From assembly GCF_016808095.1 (NCBI RefSeq), contig NC_068973.1, positions 22,260,501 to 22,324,500 on the forward strand: a stretch of DNA of 64,000 bases, in the 5' to 3' direction. Each line of letters begins with the position of its first letter. The stretch's first letter is position 1. The stretch comes from Vigna angularis. Its lineage: Eukaryota; Streptophyta; Magnoliopsida; Fabales; Fabaceae. Made by a program: the position numbers and the translations under genes. Under the pieces are notes generated by a model. The model ran no database searches. It had not been told where the DNA came from and saw nothing but the letters and a program-made list of their open reading frames with translations. Below, in pieces: positions 21,654 to 31,909 of the stretch.

Positions 21654-24471
21654 TGTCACGTCCCATTTATTTTCCTGATGAGTCACCACTCTGCTTCCAT
21701 TAATGCTCCGTGTCACGTGTCCAGTGCATTAAAAATCCACCACCGAGCCATGCATGCGCGCCACTTGTCAAAGTGGAAGTTTCTGAAGTGAATGGTGGGG
21801 TGCAGGTGTCAACCAGAGAGACGTTCGTTCGTCTGGAAGTGGGATTTGATCAAAAGTAAAATTTTTGGAAGAACTCCCACTCTCTACGCGCACCTTCTCC
21901 CCTTCCAAACTCAGAATCTCCATTTCTCCTCCTTCTCTCTTGAACCCTTCTCCTTCTCTCTTCTGCAACTTACCACCCTTTTCTCCGTTCACGTTTTGCA
22001 CCGTAGGAACGTTCCCTGCACCGCGAGCTTCATTTTAAGCCGAACAACTTCCAGTTCTGGTAAGTTTCACTTGGACGCTCGTTTCTGGAGTTCCTGTAAA
22101 CTGTATTCAGCTGCATGCAACGGTGTAGACTAAGCCCTTCATTTTCTTTTGGTTAGTTTAGTTGGAGAGCTTAAGAGAAACGTTGAGAGAGCTTCTTTTA
22201 GACGAATCAAGATCCACTCATTTAGGACGATCACTACTGAATCTGGGTAAGGGAAGCTTATTAGATTTAATTCATATGATTTTCTGTACTGCATGTGCGT
22301 TTATGTGATGTTTGAAGTATGATTTATGATATTGGACTTTTGGTATATGAATATGATTCTGAAATGATGTATGAAAGTGATGCAATGTTCTATGGTTTGA
22401 TTAAATTGAAAATGAGCTGTATGATGAGATGATGTATGAAAAAGTATGGATTTTGTACTATGATATGAGCAATTTAATGTATAAAAGTTTATAATGAAAA
22501 ATGTATTTACTGTAAGATGAATCTGAATATGAAATTCTATGTTAAAGAACGATCGTTATCGAAATGGTCTTTGACCGTTCGTTATTCTCAGTGTCATCTT
22601 TGAAATAGCTGAACCCTTTCATTTGGAAAGAATTCTAATCAAGTACGAATGCCCTCTTATATTAGCCTTGCGTTTGAGCGTTCGGCCAAACGTAAATATC
22701 CTGAGTATTGTGTGAGAAATTGAGAAGCCTGAGACTATATTCAAACACTTAGTCATATTGTTCAAAATCTAACTTCAACATTCTAATTTATGAAAAATCC
22801 TATTTCAAATATCTTGAATCAGCGATGGGTCTCGACCCAAAGCGTACGTCCTAAGTGGCGCTCGGTCTTAGACCGAACGCTCGTCCTAAAAGTGTAAATG
22901 ATAAGTAGCGGTCGGTCCTATACCGAACGCTCGTTCTTTCCGTAAATTGCAACGAGCTATAATAGCGTTCGTCCTGACTTGAAATAGCGTTCGTCCATAA
23001 ATTTCAATAGCGTTCGTCCATAAATTTAAATAGCGTTCGTCCTGAATTGAAATAGCGTTCGTCCATAAATTTCAATAGCGTTCGTCCATAAATTTAAATA
23101 GCGTTCGTCCTGAATTGAAATAGCGTTCGTCCATAAATTTCAATAGCATTCGTCCATAAATTTAAATAGCGTTCGTCCAATAGATCTAGTAACGTTCGTC
23201 CAAGACTTCAGTGACGTTCGTTCAAAACTTCATTAAATGCCTATTTTCGCGCTCGGTCATTGATTGGCGGTTGGTCTCCTGAATTACCTCGTGTCCAGTT
23301 TATTTATCTAAACCAGTTTGTGACGTATCTATCCATTGGATTCGTTCCAGAGTTATTGAACTTAAATTATTCTAAGTATTTTCCAGATTGTACTAGATTC
23401 AGTTCATCTAACTGAGTCAAGTTAATATGAAGTCCGTCTAATAACCTGTAGTGGTTTTATTCCACTCGTGAACGAACCTTCTTGGTATTGTATTAACGTT
23501 CGTCCTCTATTACAAAGAGGGCTGGACGTTCGTCCTTTTATGAAAGTGGAACTAAGAATGAAAATGTGAATAAGAGGAAAGATTAAGATGTGCGAATGGT
23601 GTAAGAGATGAAATTATGATTGTTGAATTTGAACGAGCGTTCCAGGGAGGAACGACTCTTGAATGGAAATTGAGATTTGTAAAGTATGAATGTGGTAAGC
23701 TTAGTTGGCGGGTCATCTTGATATTCCGTGAGTGCTCGTTCTCAAGTAGAGAGGAGTATGTCATGTGTGGGAATGGCAGGAGGTCTTAGTCCATAACTGT
23801 AACTTGGACAGAACGGACTAACCTCAGGTGGCTGCTGACGAGTATTCCAGCTATCCCACCTGGGTGCACGGACGTCGTAGCTACACAGAATTCATACAGT
23901 CCGGACAATCGGTCTAGTATCAGGATTTTGATTGAGTTAATGGATGAATTGAATGTATGTGTTGTGATTCATTTGATGTATCTGATATGTATGAAATGTA
24001 TGTTTGATTTGAATTAAATTCAATAAGCTTATCCTTGCGTTTCCTTTGTGTTGTCTGTATATGTGTATCCGTCTTGTCCTTGCGATGATCATCCGTGTGG
24101 ATGTGAGCAGAAGGAGAGGCTTCACTGGAGCAAACGCTTGAAGAGGAAATCATAGCTGAGGAGAATCTTGTAGAAGTAGAAGTGAAGGTCGAACAGTAGC
24201 ACGTTCGGTTTTTAGTTAGTGTATTCAGGATAGCGGGCCGTTTGTGAGCGAGCGCCCTTTTGCTTGATGTAAATACTTGGACGTTCGGTATTTTATTTTG
24301 TAAACCGTTCGTCCTCATCGTTTTGTAAACGCTCGTAACTTATCTATGCATGTAAGGCCGTTCGGCCATTCGCGAATTTAATCCCTCTTATTTTAAGACT
24401 GTTTTGCCATATTAACACATGTGATTATTCTAAGTATATAGTTGATGACTGTATAATTTTGGGATGTTACA
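21654..24471 (+). mobile_element. Solo LTR, 2818 bp, chromovirus-like
   Basis: It begins tgtcacgtcccat and ends gggatgttaca, with a perfect 5-bp duplication. The ending resembles chromovirus LTRs, but no PBS follows, so it is a recombined solo LTR. A 22/23-bp minisatellite lies at 22959-23182. Variants of 'gttcgtcc' and 'gttcggtc' are scattered from 21815 to 24330. The ORFs on the minus strand near 23.9-24.3 kb show no known domain. Confidence 0.88.
22959..23182 (+). repeat. Minisatellite with 68-bp higher-order unit
   Basis: Units of 22-23 bp share aatagcgttcgtcc and alternate three linkers (tgaattga, ataaatttc, ataaattta). The triplet repeats about three times. Confidence 0.9.
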
Positions 24472-24713
24472 GTTACCTAGTTTATTTTATAATAAGTGGT
24501 AAGGTACGTGGTTTCATAAAATTATATTAGGTGTCGTATTAATTAATATAATTTTTATTTAAAAGTGCAAAATAATTTGGGTTTATTAAGTCATAGTGAT
24601 GTGATAATCGGATATGATGCATCCAGTTTTGGAAAGTTATAAATGTTTGCATGGTATATATCGTTTCATGAGTGTAATTTTCGGGGACGAAAATTCTTTT
24701 GAGGTGGGATGAA
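24472..24713 (+). other. Chromovirus 3' tail with polypurine tract
   Basis: It holds 'tcggggacgaaaattcttt' followed by gaggtggga (24701-24709), the usual end of chromovirus internal regions just before the 3' LTR. Confidence 0.75.
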
Positions 24714-26293
24714 TGTAAGACCCGAGAAAATGTAGAATTTATAAATAAGATTTGAGTATGTTTTATTAAAATCTGCATGAGTTTAGAAGGTGTTGTGTAG
24801 CTTAATTGGTGTGCAAGTGTTAAGTAAAACATAAAGTTCCATGTTATTTATTTATTTTGTTGATATAAGTATAAAATATGTTATTGTATGGCTATTAAAT
24901 TTATGATGTTCTATATTTTCAATTTGATGTTTTGGCCTACTAGTAGAGATGTGTGTCTTGGATTGAATACATGAGTTCAAATACTAGGAAGAAAGGTTTA
25001 TGTGAAACCTTTGTTGGATTTTATTTATATTTTTGCTCAAAGGCAAAAATGTCTTTTCCATTTTTGTAATTGAGGTGTGAAAATTATAAATAAGGGTGTA
25101 GAAAATAAAGAAAGGTACTTTAAATAATAGAAGTTGAAATTTAGAAAAAAAATAAATTGTTATGTTTTTAAAACCAATTGAGATATTATAGAGATATTTT
25201 AGGGAGCACTACCTAGGTGGTTTCTTTTAGTTTTAATATAATTTATTTTTAAAAGATAAAAGTAAGTTTATTAAAGGAGAAATAGAAATAAAAGAAAAGG
25301 AAAGGGAGTGTAGAGAGATAGCTACATAACATTTGAGAGAAAAGAAAACTAGAGCATTGTGAGACAGAGAGATTGAAGAGGAGAAAACATTTTTAGAAGA
25401 TAGCAGAAACGTATGTCTATGGTTGATTGATCTTCAATCTTAAAGCTTTATAATTGACTAAGGTGTGAGAAGCTTACCTGTATTTGATTGTTTTATTGTA
25501 TGATGAATTTGGGGATATCTTTGATTTTCTTTGGAAGTATGAGAACCTAACCTTATTTTACCGGTTGTTAATTTTAAATGCTTTGAAGGATAGTGTGATG
25601 TTTGTGTTTTAATTAGATAATCCATGATTATTGATATTTGCACTTGTTAATTTTAAATTGCTTTGAACGATGATGTGATATTTGTGCTCGGATTCATTAT
25701 GTTTTCTTGGTCTTTCTAAACCAATTTAGAAAAGAGAAAATTTTAACAGACATATCCTTATCATTTAAGGTTGACATTTAATTAAAGTTATGAGTAGACT
25801 AGGGTTAGGGTTCCTTTTCAACTTATAATTAGAAATAATTTAAGAGTTAGATTTTTCTTTCTAATTATAATTAAGAATTGATTAGGATTAGAATTTCTTT
25901 TTTTAGCAAATTCTAATTAAATTTCTAAATCAGCTTTTTTATTCTATACCCTAATTAAGTTATTAAATCCGATTTACTGTTTGTAGTAAATCCTTATTTC
26001 GATCTTCTTCCCCAAATCAATCTGAGGATTTTTCTTATCCTTCACAGACAGACCCTGAGGGGGTCATTTTGTCACGCCAAAGGGAGAGTTTTGCCTCCTT
26101 TCCCCGTTTCAGGGAGGTCGCGGGTTCGAAATAGGAGACACCATTTCTCCTTCTTTTTTTTCGGTTTAGTCTACTTGCAGGGTAATCATTCTTCTTCCCC
26201 TTCATTTTGTTTCTTTCATCTCGTGCAAGGAGGTTTGTGTTCTTTTCCTCTTCTCGATCTTTGGTTCAAGCCGTAGAGAACCAATTTCGTCTC
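24714..26293 (+). repeat. Chromovirus 3' LTR (truncated by an Athila insertion)
   Basis: It starts tgtaagacccgag after the PPT. The right end is cut by the Athila LTR at 26294; gtctc (26289-26293) may be that element's target. No protein gene is supported. tRNA-like box B sequences occur near 24970 and 26112 but do not make a clear SINE. Confidence 0.6.
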
Positions 26294-27674
26294 TGATAAC
26301 GGTTGAAAAACCGTTATTTTTATACTTATTTTGATACTAAAAACACCCTTTATGACTTATAAACTAGCTTGAAATCATGATTTTGCTCAAGTTGTGAGAA
26401 TAAGAGAGTTGGATGGGTTTTATGCTTGTTTTTGTTTGTTTTGACAAGAATTAAGATGAATTGGATGAAGAAGTTGAAGTAGCAAGGAGTTGGAGTCAGG
26501 AAACGCTGGAAAAGTGGCACATAGAAGAATCGTAGATAGCACTAGGCATCATTTTGGGGCGCTGAGCGCCAGTCTGGAAGTTCAACCACTGTTCCACGCC
26601 TAGGCGCCACCGCTGAGCGCCAATCTGGAAGTGCAACCACTGTTTAATGCCTGGGCGCCACCGCTGAGCGCCAGTTTGGTTTTGAAAGCTCTGTTTCACG
26701 CTTGGGCGCCACCATTGAGGGTCATTTGAGTGTCGCAGGTACCGCTAAGTGCCCTTTTGGCGCGCTGAGCACTGACGATGTGGGCTTGGGCCATTTTTCT
26801 GTATTTTTAATGAACTATTTAAGGTTTTGGACGTTCTAGGGTTCATATCTTTGGACAGAAAGAGGCGAAAATACACTGCTTTCACCCCTTGGAGGCAGAT
26901 TTTGGATGCGGAAGCTTAGATCTTCAACTTTTAGGGTTTTATGTTTCATTCTTTTCCATATTTTCATCTAGTTTCACCATGTCTATGGTGAACTAAACCT
27001 CCATTATTGTTGGGGAAACGATGTAATCCTTTGAAACTCTTATGTATTGAATTGATTCTTATTATAAAATGCTTTACTTCACTAATTGTTAGGGTTTTTC
27101 CTCTACACTCTATGCATGCTTTGTTTAACTCATTGAATTGCATGATTATTGGTTTTGTCACTATGGACACATATGGGAAAATCTAGAACAAGGAAAATTC
27201 TCCCAAAAGCAATATTAACTAGACATAGGGATAGGAGGGTTGGTTGCCTTTAAGTTTCTGTGCGAATGTAATGCATGATTAATTGCTAGGGATACAAGAC
27301 ATTGTGAACTAGTAATTAGGAGTAGGCTCTCTTCACCGAGACATCGAGTTTAAGGTAAATTAGAAAGTGACATTAACATTAATGAAGAAGATGAATTCAT
27401 AAATACATGAGAGTGGATAGGATAAGTCGGAAACCCCAACAACATAATCATTCCATGTTTTATATCAATCACCTTTGCATCTTTCAAGCCAATTGATCAA
27501 CAGTTACATTCATATTTATTTTCTGCAATATAAACATAATGATTTCATTTACAAGTCCTAATTAATCAAGAAACCACATGAATGTTTAGGCCGTGAGTCT
27601 CTAGGGAAACGATATTTGGTCTTAGCAATTATTATTACTTGATACGATTTGCTACACTTGTCGAAGTGTTAACA
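26294..27674 (+). repeat. Athila 5' LTR (element B)
   Basis: It starts TGATAACGGTTGAAAAACCG, a perfect inverted motif, and runs through the palindrome zone (26560-26770) and the 'ggtgaactaaa' block to about 27674. After it the PBS is damaged: ttttggcg joins ggactcg directly with the middle of the Asp-tRNA site missing. Confidence 0.8.
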
Positions 27675-27789
27675 AGTTTTTGGCGTGGACTCGTGGTTTA
27701 ACTATTCTATTCGTGTGATAATTGATTAATTTTGACTTGAATTTTTTTATTTTTGTTTTGTTTTGTTTAAAAGTGTTTTTAGGGTTTTG

Positions 27790-28788
27790 TTTTCTTGTGT
27801 ATGCAGGGTATAATTCGGAAAGAAAACATCGGAACCTCTTCTTGAAGGATTGGACGAGAGTAGAAGGAGAAGGAGAATTCGAACATCTAGAGAATTATTT
27901 CCTTCTCTGGAGACACTTATACAACCCTCACCACAAAGATCTAACCGGAGTACTGAAGAGATGGCTGGAGAAAATAATGGCAGACGCATTCTGGCGGAGT
28001 ACACCACTATTGTTGGCCCTTATCATTTTAACAGCATTGCTACGCCGAGGGTCAATGCTACAAACATGGAGGTGAAACCGGCATTGATACAATTGGTGAA
28101 GAGCAACCAATTTAATGGACTATCTCATGAAATTCCATATGAGCATCTGACTACATTCAACGAGATTTGCAACACTGTAAAGATCAATGTGTGTCGGATG
28201 ACGCTATAAAGCTTAGTTTGTTTCCTTTCTCATTGGGAGGCAATGCTAAGCTATGGTTGAATTATTTCCCGGAGGATAGCTTTACTGAATGGGAAGCTGT
28301 GGTTTCAAAGTTTCTGAACAAGTACTTCCCACAGTCCAAAATCAACAAAGGGAAGCAAGAAATTTCATCTTTCAGGCAAGGTATGGAGGAGACGTTAGGT
28401 GAAGCATGGGATAGGTACAAAAGCTTGTTGAGAAAGACGCCCACTCATGGCTTTGATGAAGCAACATTAGTCATTCTTTTCCTTGGAGGTCTTGGTTCAC
28501 AACCCAAATTGATGCTAGATGCCTCAGTTGGAGGTAATATCAAGTGTAAAACTCCAAAGGAAGCTTTTGAATTGATAGACAACATGGCTACTAATGACAA
28601 GGAGATGCATAGTGAAAAAGGAGCTTCACCTCAAGAGAAGAGAGACTTACAATTGCAATCTCAAGATGCCTTGCTTGCACAAAATAAAATTATCACTCAA
28701 CAGTTGGAAGAAATGACAAAGAAACTTTCTCTATTACCACAAGAGATATATAATGTTTCAATGGTTCAGTGGCAGCAGAAACAATTGC
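27790..28788 (+). pseudogene. Athila gag, 5' half (element B)
   Basis: A conserved 'tatgcag' acceptor-like site is at 27800-27806. The first frame (ORF 27850-28209) includes ETLIQPSPQ, AEYTTIVGPYHF and ALIQLVKSNQFNGL, which are Athila gag N-terminal motifs. A frameshift at about 28175 leads to the capsid core: LFPFSLGGNAKLWLNYFP, FFRQGMEET-type helices, LLRKTPTHGFDE, a GGNIKCKTP block and ELIDNMATND. The coding sequence is cut at 28788 by a truncated family-1 LTR before the zinc knuckle. This is the best-preserved capsid N-terminus in the window but it is not a complete gene. Confidence 0.82.
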
Positions 28789-29960
28789 TTGATTTCAGTG
28801 TTTTAAGCAGGTTTTAAGGTGAATTTAGTGAAAGAAGTGAAGAAGGATAGAAATGGAATCAGAAAAGATATCAAAAAGTGCAAAAGAAGAAGCCGCAACC
28901 ACCGCTCAGCGGCAGTTTACCGCTGAGCGGCACTCAGAAACCTATGTTGGCTCCGCTGAGGGGTGCAAAGGCCGCTGAGGGGAGGAAACCAACTCACGCA
29001 CTTACCGCTGAGCGGTAGTTTACCGCTGAGCGGTACTATTTTGGGCTTGGGCCTAATTTTCTGTATTATAACGAACATTATATAAGCTTTAGGTGTTCCT
29101 AGGTTTTGTATCTTTGGCTGGGACGAAGCAAACACTCTCTTTTCCACCCCTTTGAAGGAAGATCTTGGATGCTCAGGCTACCTCTCTACCTTTCTAGGGT
29201 TTTATCTTTCATTCTTTCATTATTTTTCATCTAGATTCACCATGAATATGGTGAACTAAACCTTGTATTGTTGTTGGGGGGTCAATGTAATCTTGTGAAA
29301 CTGTCATATATAGAATTTGTGTTTAAACATCTTATTTGAGATACATGCTTTCTTTCATCAGTATTTAGGGTTTTTCCTCTTTGCTTAAAGCTTGCATTGT
29401 TTAACTCATTCATTGTCATGATTATTGATTTTGTCGATATGGGAACGTACGGGGAAGTCTAGATCCGGGGAATTTCTCCCAATAGCATATTGGTTGCCTT
29501 TAAACTCCTGCACTTCAGAACTAATTACTAGGAATGCTAGGAATTGTATGAACTCGTAATTAAGGATAGGCCTTCTTGACAAGGTAATTTAGAGAGTGGC
29601 ATTAACATTGGTGAAAAGATTGATGAATTCCTAAAGTATATGAGAGTGGATAAGATGAAATTGATAACCCCAACAACATATTCATCCATATAATTTATTC
29701 TGTGTTTGTTTTACTCTTTTTGCCATTGATCACATTCATGCATACATATTTAATTACTGTCTTTTGCATTTAAAAACCTACAATCAATCGTTCACAAGTC
29801 TTAAATAATCAACAAATCAGATAACTAACTAGGCCGTGAGTCCTTTGGGAAAACGATACTTGGCCTTACCTAGTTTTATTACTTGATACGATTCGGTCAC
29901 ACTTGCCGATTGTTAAACAAGTTTGTGGCGCCGTTTTCGGTGTTCATAAATTTGTCATCA
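28789..29960 (+). repeat. Element 1 5' LTR (5'-truncated)
   Basis: It matches 33670-34852 almost base for base. It ends 'aaatttgtcatca' and contains a PBS-like copy about 40 bp before its end. Confidence 0.85.
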
Positions 29961-29966
29961 AGTTTT

Positions 29967-29984
29967 TGGCGTTGTTGCCGGGGA
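29967..29984 (+). promoter_or_regulatory. Primer binding site, Asp-tRNA type
   Basis: It reads tggcgttgttgccgggga; compare the perfect version at 51827-51844. Two C-to-T changes are present. Confidence 0.8.
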
Positions 29985-30084
29985 CTCGTGGTTTAACTAG
30001 TTTATTTGTTTGATTATTGATTATCTTTGACTTGAATTTTGAAATTTGAATTTCTGTTTTTATTTTCTGTTTTTATTTTTCGGT

Positions 30085-30118
30085 TTTTATTTTATTTTAT
30101 TTTATTTTATTTTATTTT
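30085..30118 (+). repeat. TTTTA microsatellite in the leader
   Basis: A run of tttta units. Element 2 has a longer run in the same leader (51957-52016), and element F2 has the complement at about 38160-38215. Confidence 0.85.
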
Positions 30119-30193
30119 CTGTTTTTTTTTCTTATCTCTGATCTTATATCTTCTTTTATATCTTTTTGTGCTAACAATTGTTTTTAGGGTTTT

Positions 30194-31605
30194 GTGCCTA
30201 ATGTCTGCAGAATGCAATTTGGTCAAGAATTTAACTATATGGGCACTCAATTCTACCAAAGTAATCTCAACCACCGGTGGGAACCTGACTCAAGAATGGA
30301 TCAAAGCCAATTTTGGCAAGCTGCCGGACAATTTGAGAATCAACCACAACAACAATGGCAACAACAAAGCTTTAAAATCAACAAAGGGAAGCAAGAGATC
30401 TCTTCATTTATACAAGGCATGGAGGAAACACTTGGTCACGCATGGGACAGGTACAAAAGCCTATTAAGAAAGACTCCCACGCATGGATTTGACGAAGGAG
30501 AAGTAGTCCTAATCTTCCTTTGAGGTCTTGGTTCACAAACCATGATGATGCTTGATGCCTCAGCTGGAGGCAATATCAAATGGAAGACTCCAGAGCAAGC
30601 CACAGAAATAATTGAAAACATGACTACTAATGACAATAAGTGGAACAGTGAAAGAGAAGCTCCTATTCAACAAAAAGGAGTTCTACAGTTGCAATCCAAT
30701 TATGCCTTGATAGCTCAGAACAAGTTAATAACTCAACAATTGGAGAATCTCACAAAGATACTTGAACAACTGCCAAAAGAGTTAAAGACTGTTGCACAGG
30801 TTCAATCACAGTTGTGTGAATTATGTGGAGGTGATCATATCAATGGTCAATGCGCCTTTCCAGCAGAAGCTTTAGAGGATGTTAACTTCATGGCCAATCA
30901 ATTTCCATACAGTTAGGAGAATTTCAATCAAGGGTGGAAACCACACCCAAGTATTGGTCAAGGACAAAGTGGGCAAGCTGGACAAACTGGGCAATTTAAC
31001 AAGCAACAACAACAACCAACCCTATGGCAACAGATTTCTATAATTAATGAAAGATCAATAAGGATGGAAGAAACTCTTCAGCAATTTATACAGAAAACTA
31101 AATCTTCTCAAAAGAGCACTGAAGCTACTATTAAGAACTTGAAGATTCAAATGGGGCAGATTACCAAGCAGTTGGAAGAAATGCCTGACACGGATTTTGG
31201 GGCTAATACTAAGGTTAACCCCAGGGAAGAGTGTCAAGAGTTAGTGAGTGTAAATGTTGAAAAAGTTGAGTTGGAAAAAGAAGAGAGAAAAGAGAGAGAA
31301 GAGAAAGAAGAAGAGAAAATTTGTGTGAAGATTGAAAAGGTGAGTAGAAAAAGAAAAGAAAAAAAGAAAGTGAGAGAAAAGAAAAAGAGGACGAGAGAAA
31401 AAAAGAAAGAATCATATGAAAAACCTCTTCCTCATCCAAAGAAGTACCATAGGAAGAAGGAGTTTGAGCGCTTTATGGAAATCTTCAAGAAATTGGAGAT
31501 TAAAGTTCCTATGATTGAGACATTTGCTTAGGTTCCTGGTTTGATCAAATTTCTGAAGAAGTTCAGTAGAAAGAAGAAAAAGAAGAAAGAACATGAGCAT
31601 TATTG
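30194..31605 (+). pseudogene. Element 1 gag-like frame with in-frame stops
   Basis: The frame starts MQFGQEFNYMGTQF just after an acceptor-like 'gtctgcag'. A Gln-rich segment (QPQQQWQQQ) is joined directly to the middle of capsid (SSFIQGMEETLGHAWDRY, THGFDE), followed by the GGNIKWKT block, knuckle CELCGGDHINGQC (about 30815), another Gln-rich linker, a Lys/Glu-rich tail and a conserved C-terminal helix. All pieces are in one frame, broken by stops at about 30521, 30914 and 31529. It ends at 31605 and the first cassette unit begins at 31607. Capsid N-terminus and protease are absent, so it could only work with proteins from another copy. Confidence 0.78.
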
Positions 31606-31606
31606 A

Positions 31607-31909
31607 GTCAAGCTACTGACGTTAAAAGAGCGCTTACTGGGAGGCAACCCAGTGATTTAAGAACTTTTAATTTTTGTTTTGGTGATGTAATTTTGAACTT
31701 TGGGTATGTGTATTTTTGTTATAAGTTTGTTACAGGGTTTACATCTACTGATGGATGTTAGGCGGAAGAGTATCTACTGAAGGATACTATGTTTGTATAC
31801 ACCTACTGATGGGTGTTGGTAAGAAAGATTTGCACCTACTGATGGGTGTTGGTGGATTTTGGATCAGGCTCGTGACGTTAAACAAGCATTACCTGGGAGG
31901 CAACCCAGT
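31607..31909 (+). other. Hairpin cassette 1 (unit I, four small hairpins, unit II)
   Basis: Unit I (31607-31653) holds gacgttaaa, agcgctt and the 6-bp stem ACTGGG/CCCAGT around loop AGGCAA. Four hairpins follow at 31741-31758 (ACATC/GATGT), 31769-31788 (AGTATC/GATACT), 31799-31816 (ACACC/GGTGT) and 31832-31849 (GCACC/GGTGT). The loop is TACTGATG or TACTGAAG in all. Unit II is 31862-31909. No ORF spans it. Confidence 0.8.

Larger units (their letters stand above)
9521..26293 (+). mobile_element. Chromovirus shell (Tekay/Del-like) without gag-pol, heavily invaded
   Basis: Parts in order are the LTR end (to 9946), PBS (9949-9960), leader (to 11417 and again 16584-16660), a short stretch at 21612-21653, the tail with PPT (24472-24713) and the 3' LTR start (24714). 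The flanks of MULE-2 join perfectly once one TSD copy is removed. No gag, RT or integrase is left in this frame of the nest. Tekay/Del is suggested by the 'tcggggacgaaaattc' tail and the tgtaagaccc LTR start. The two LTR pieces do not overlap enough to prove they belong to one element. Confidence 0.55.

Noticed and set aside
22959..23182. CRISPR-like array
   Set aside because: Spacers are not unique and units are 22-23 bp; it is an LTR minisatellite in a plant genome.
23920..24318. 132-codon minus-strand ORF
   Set aside because: It lies inside the solo LTR, with no domain and no support from the other frame or neighbours.
25700..26290. Possible host gene between the chromovirus LTR start and the Athila LTR
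   Set aside because: No conserved coding frame; it is best explained as LTR interior.
31741..31849. Hairpin array read as a protein repeat
   Set aside because: Spacing between units is not a multiple of three throughout, stop codons occur, and stems change in pairs.
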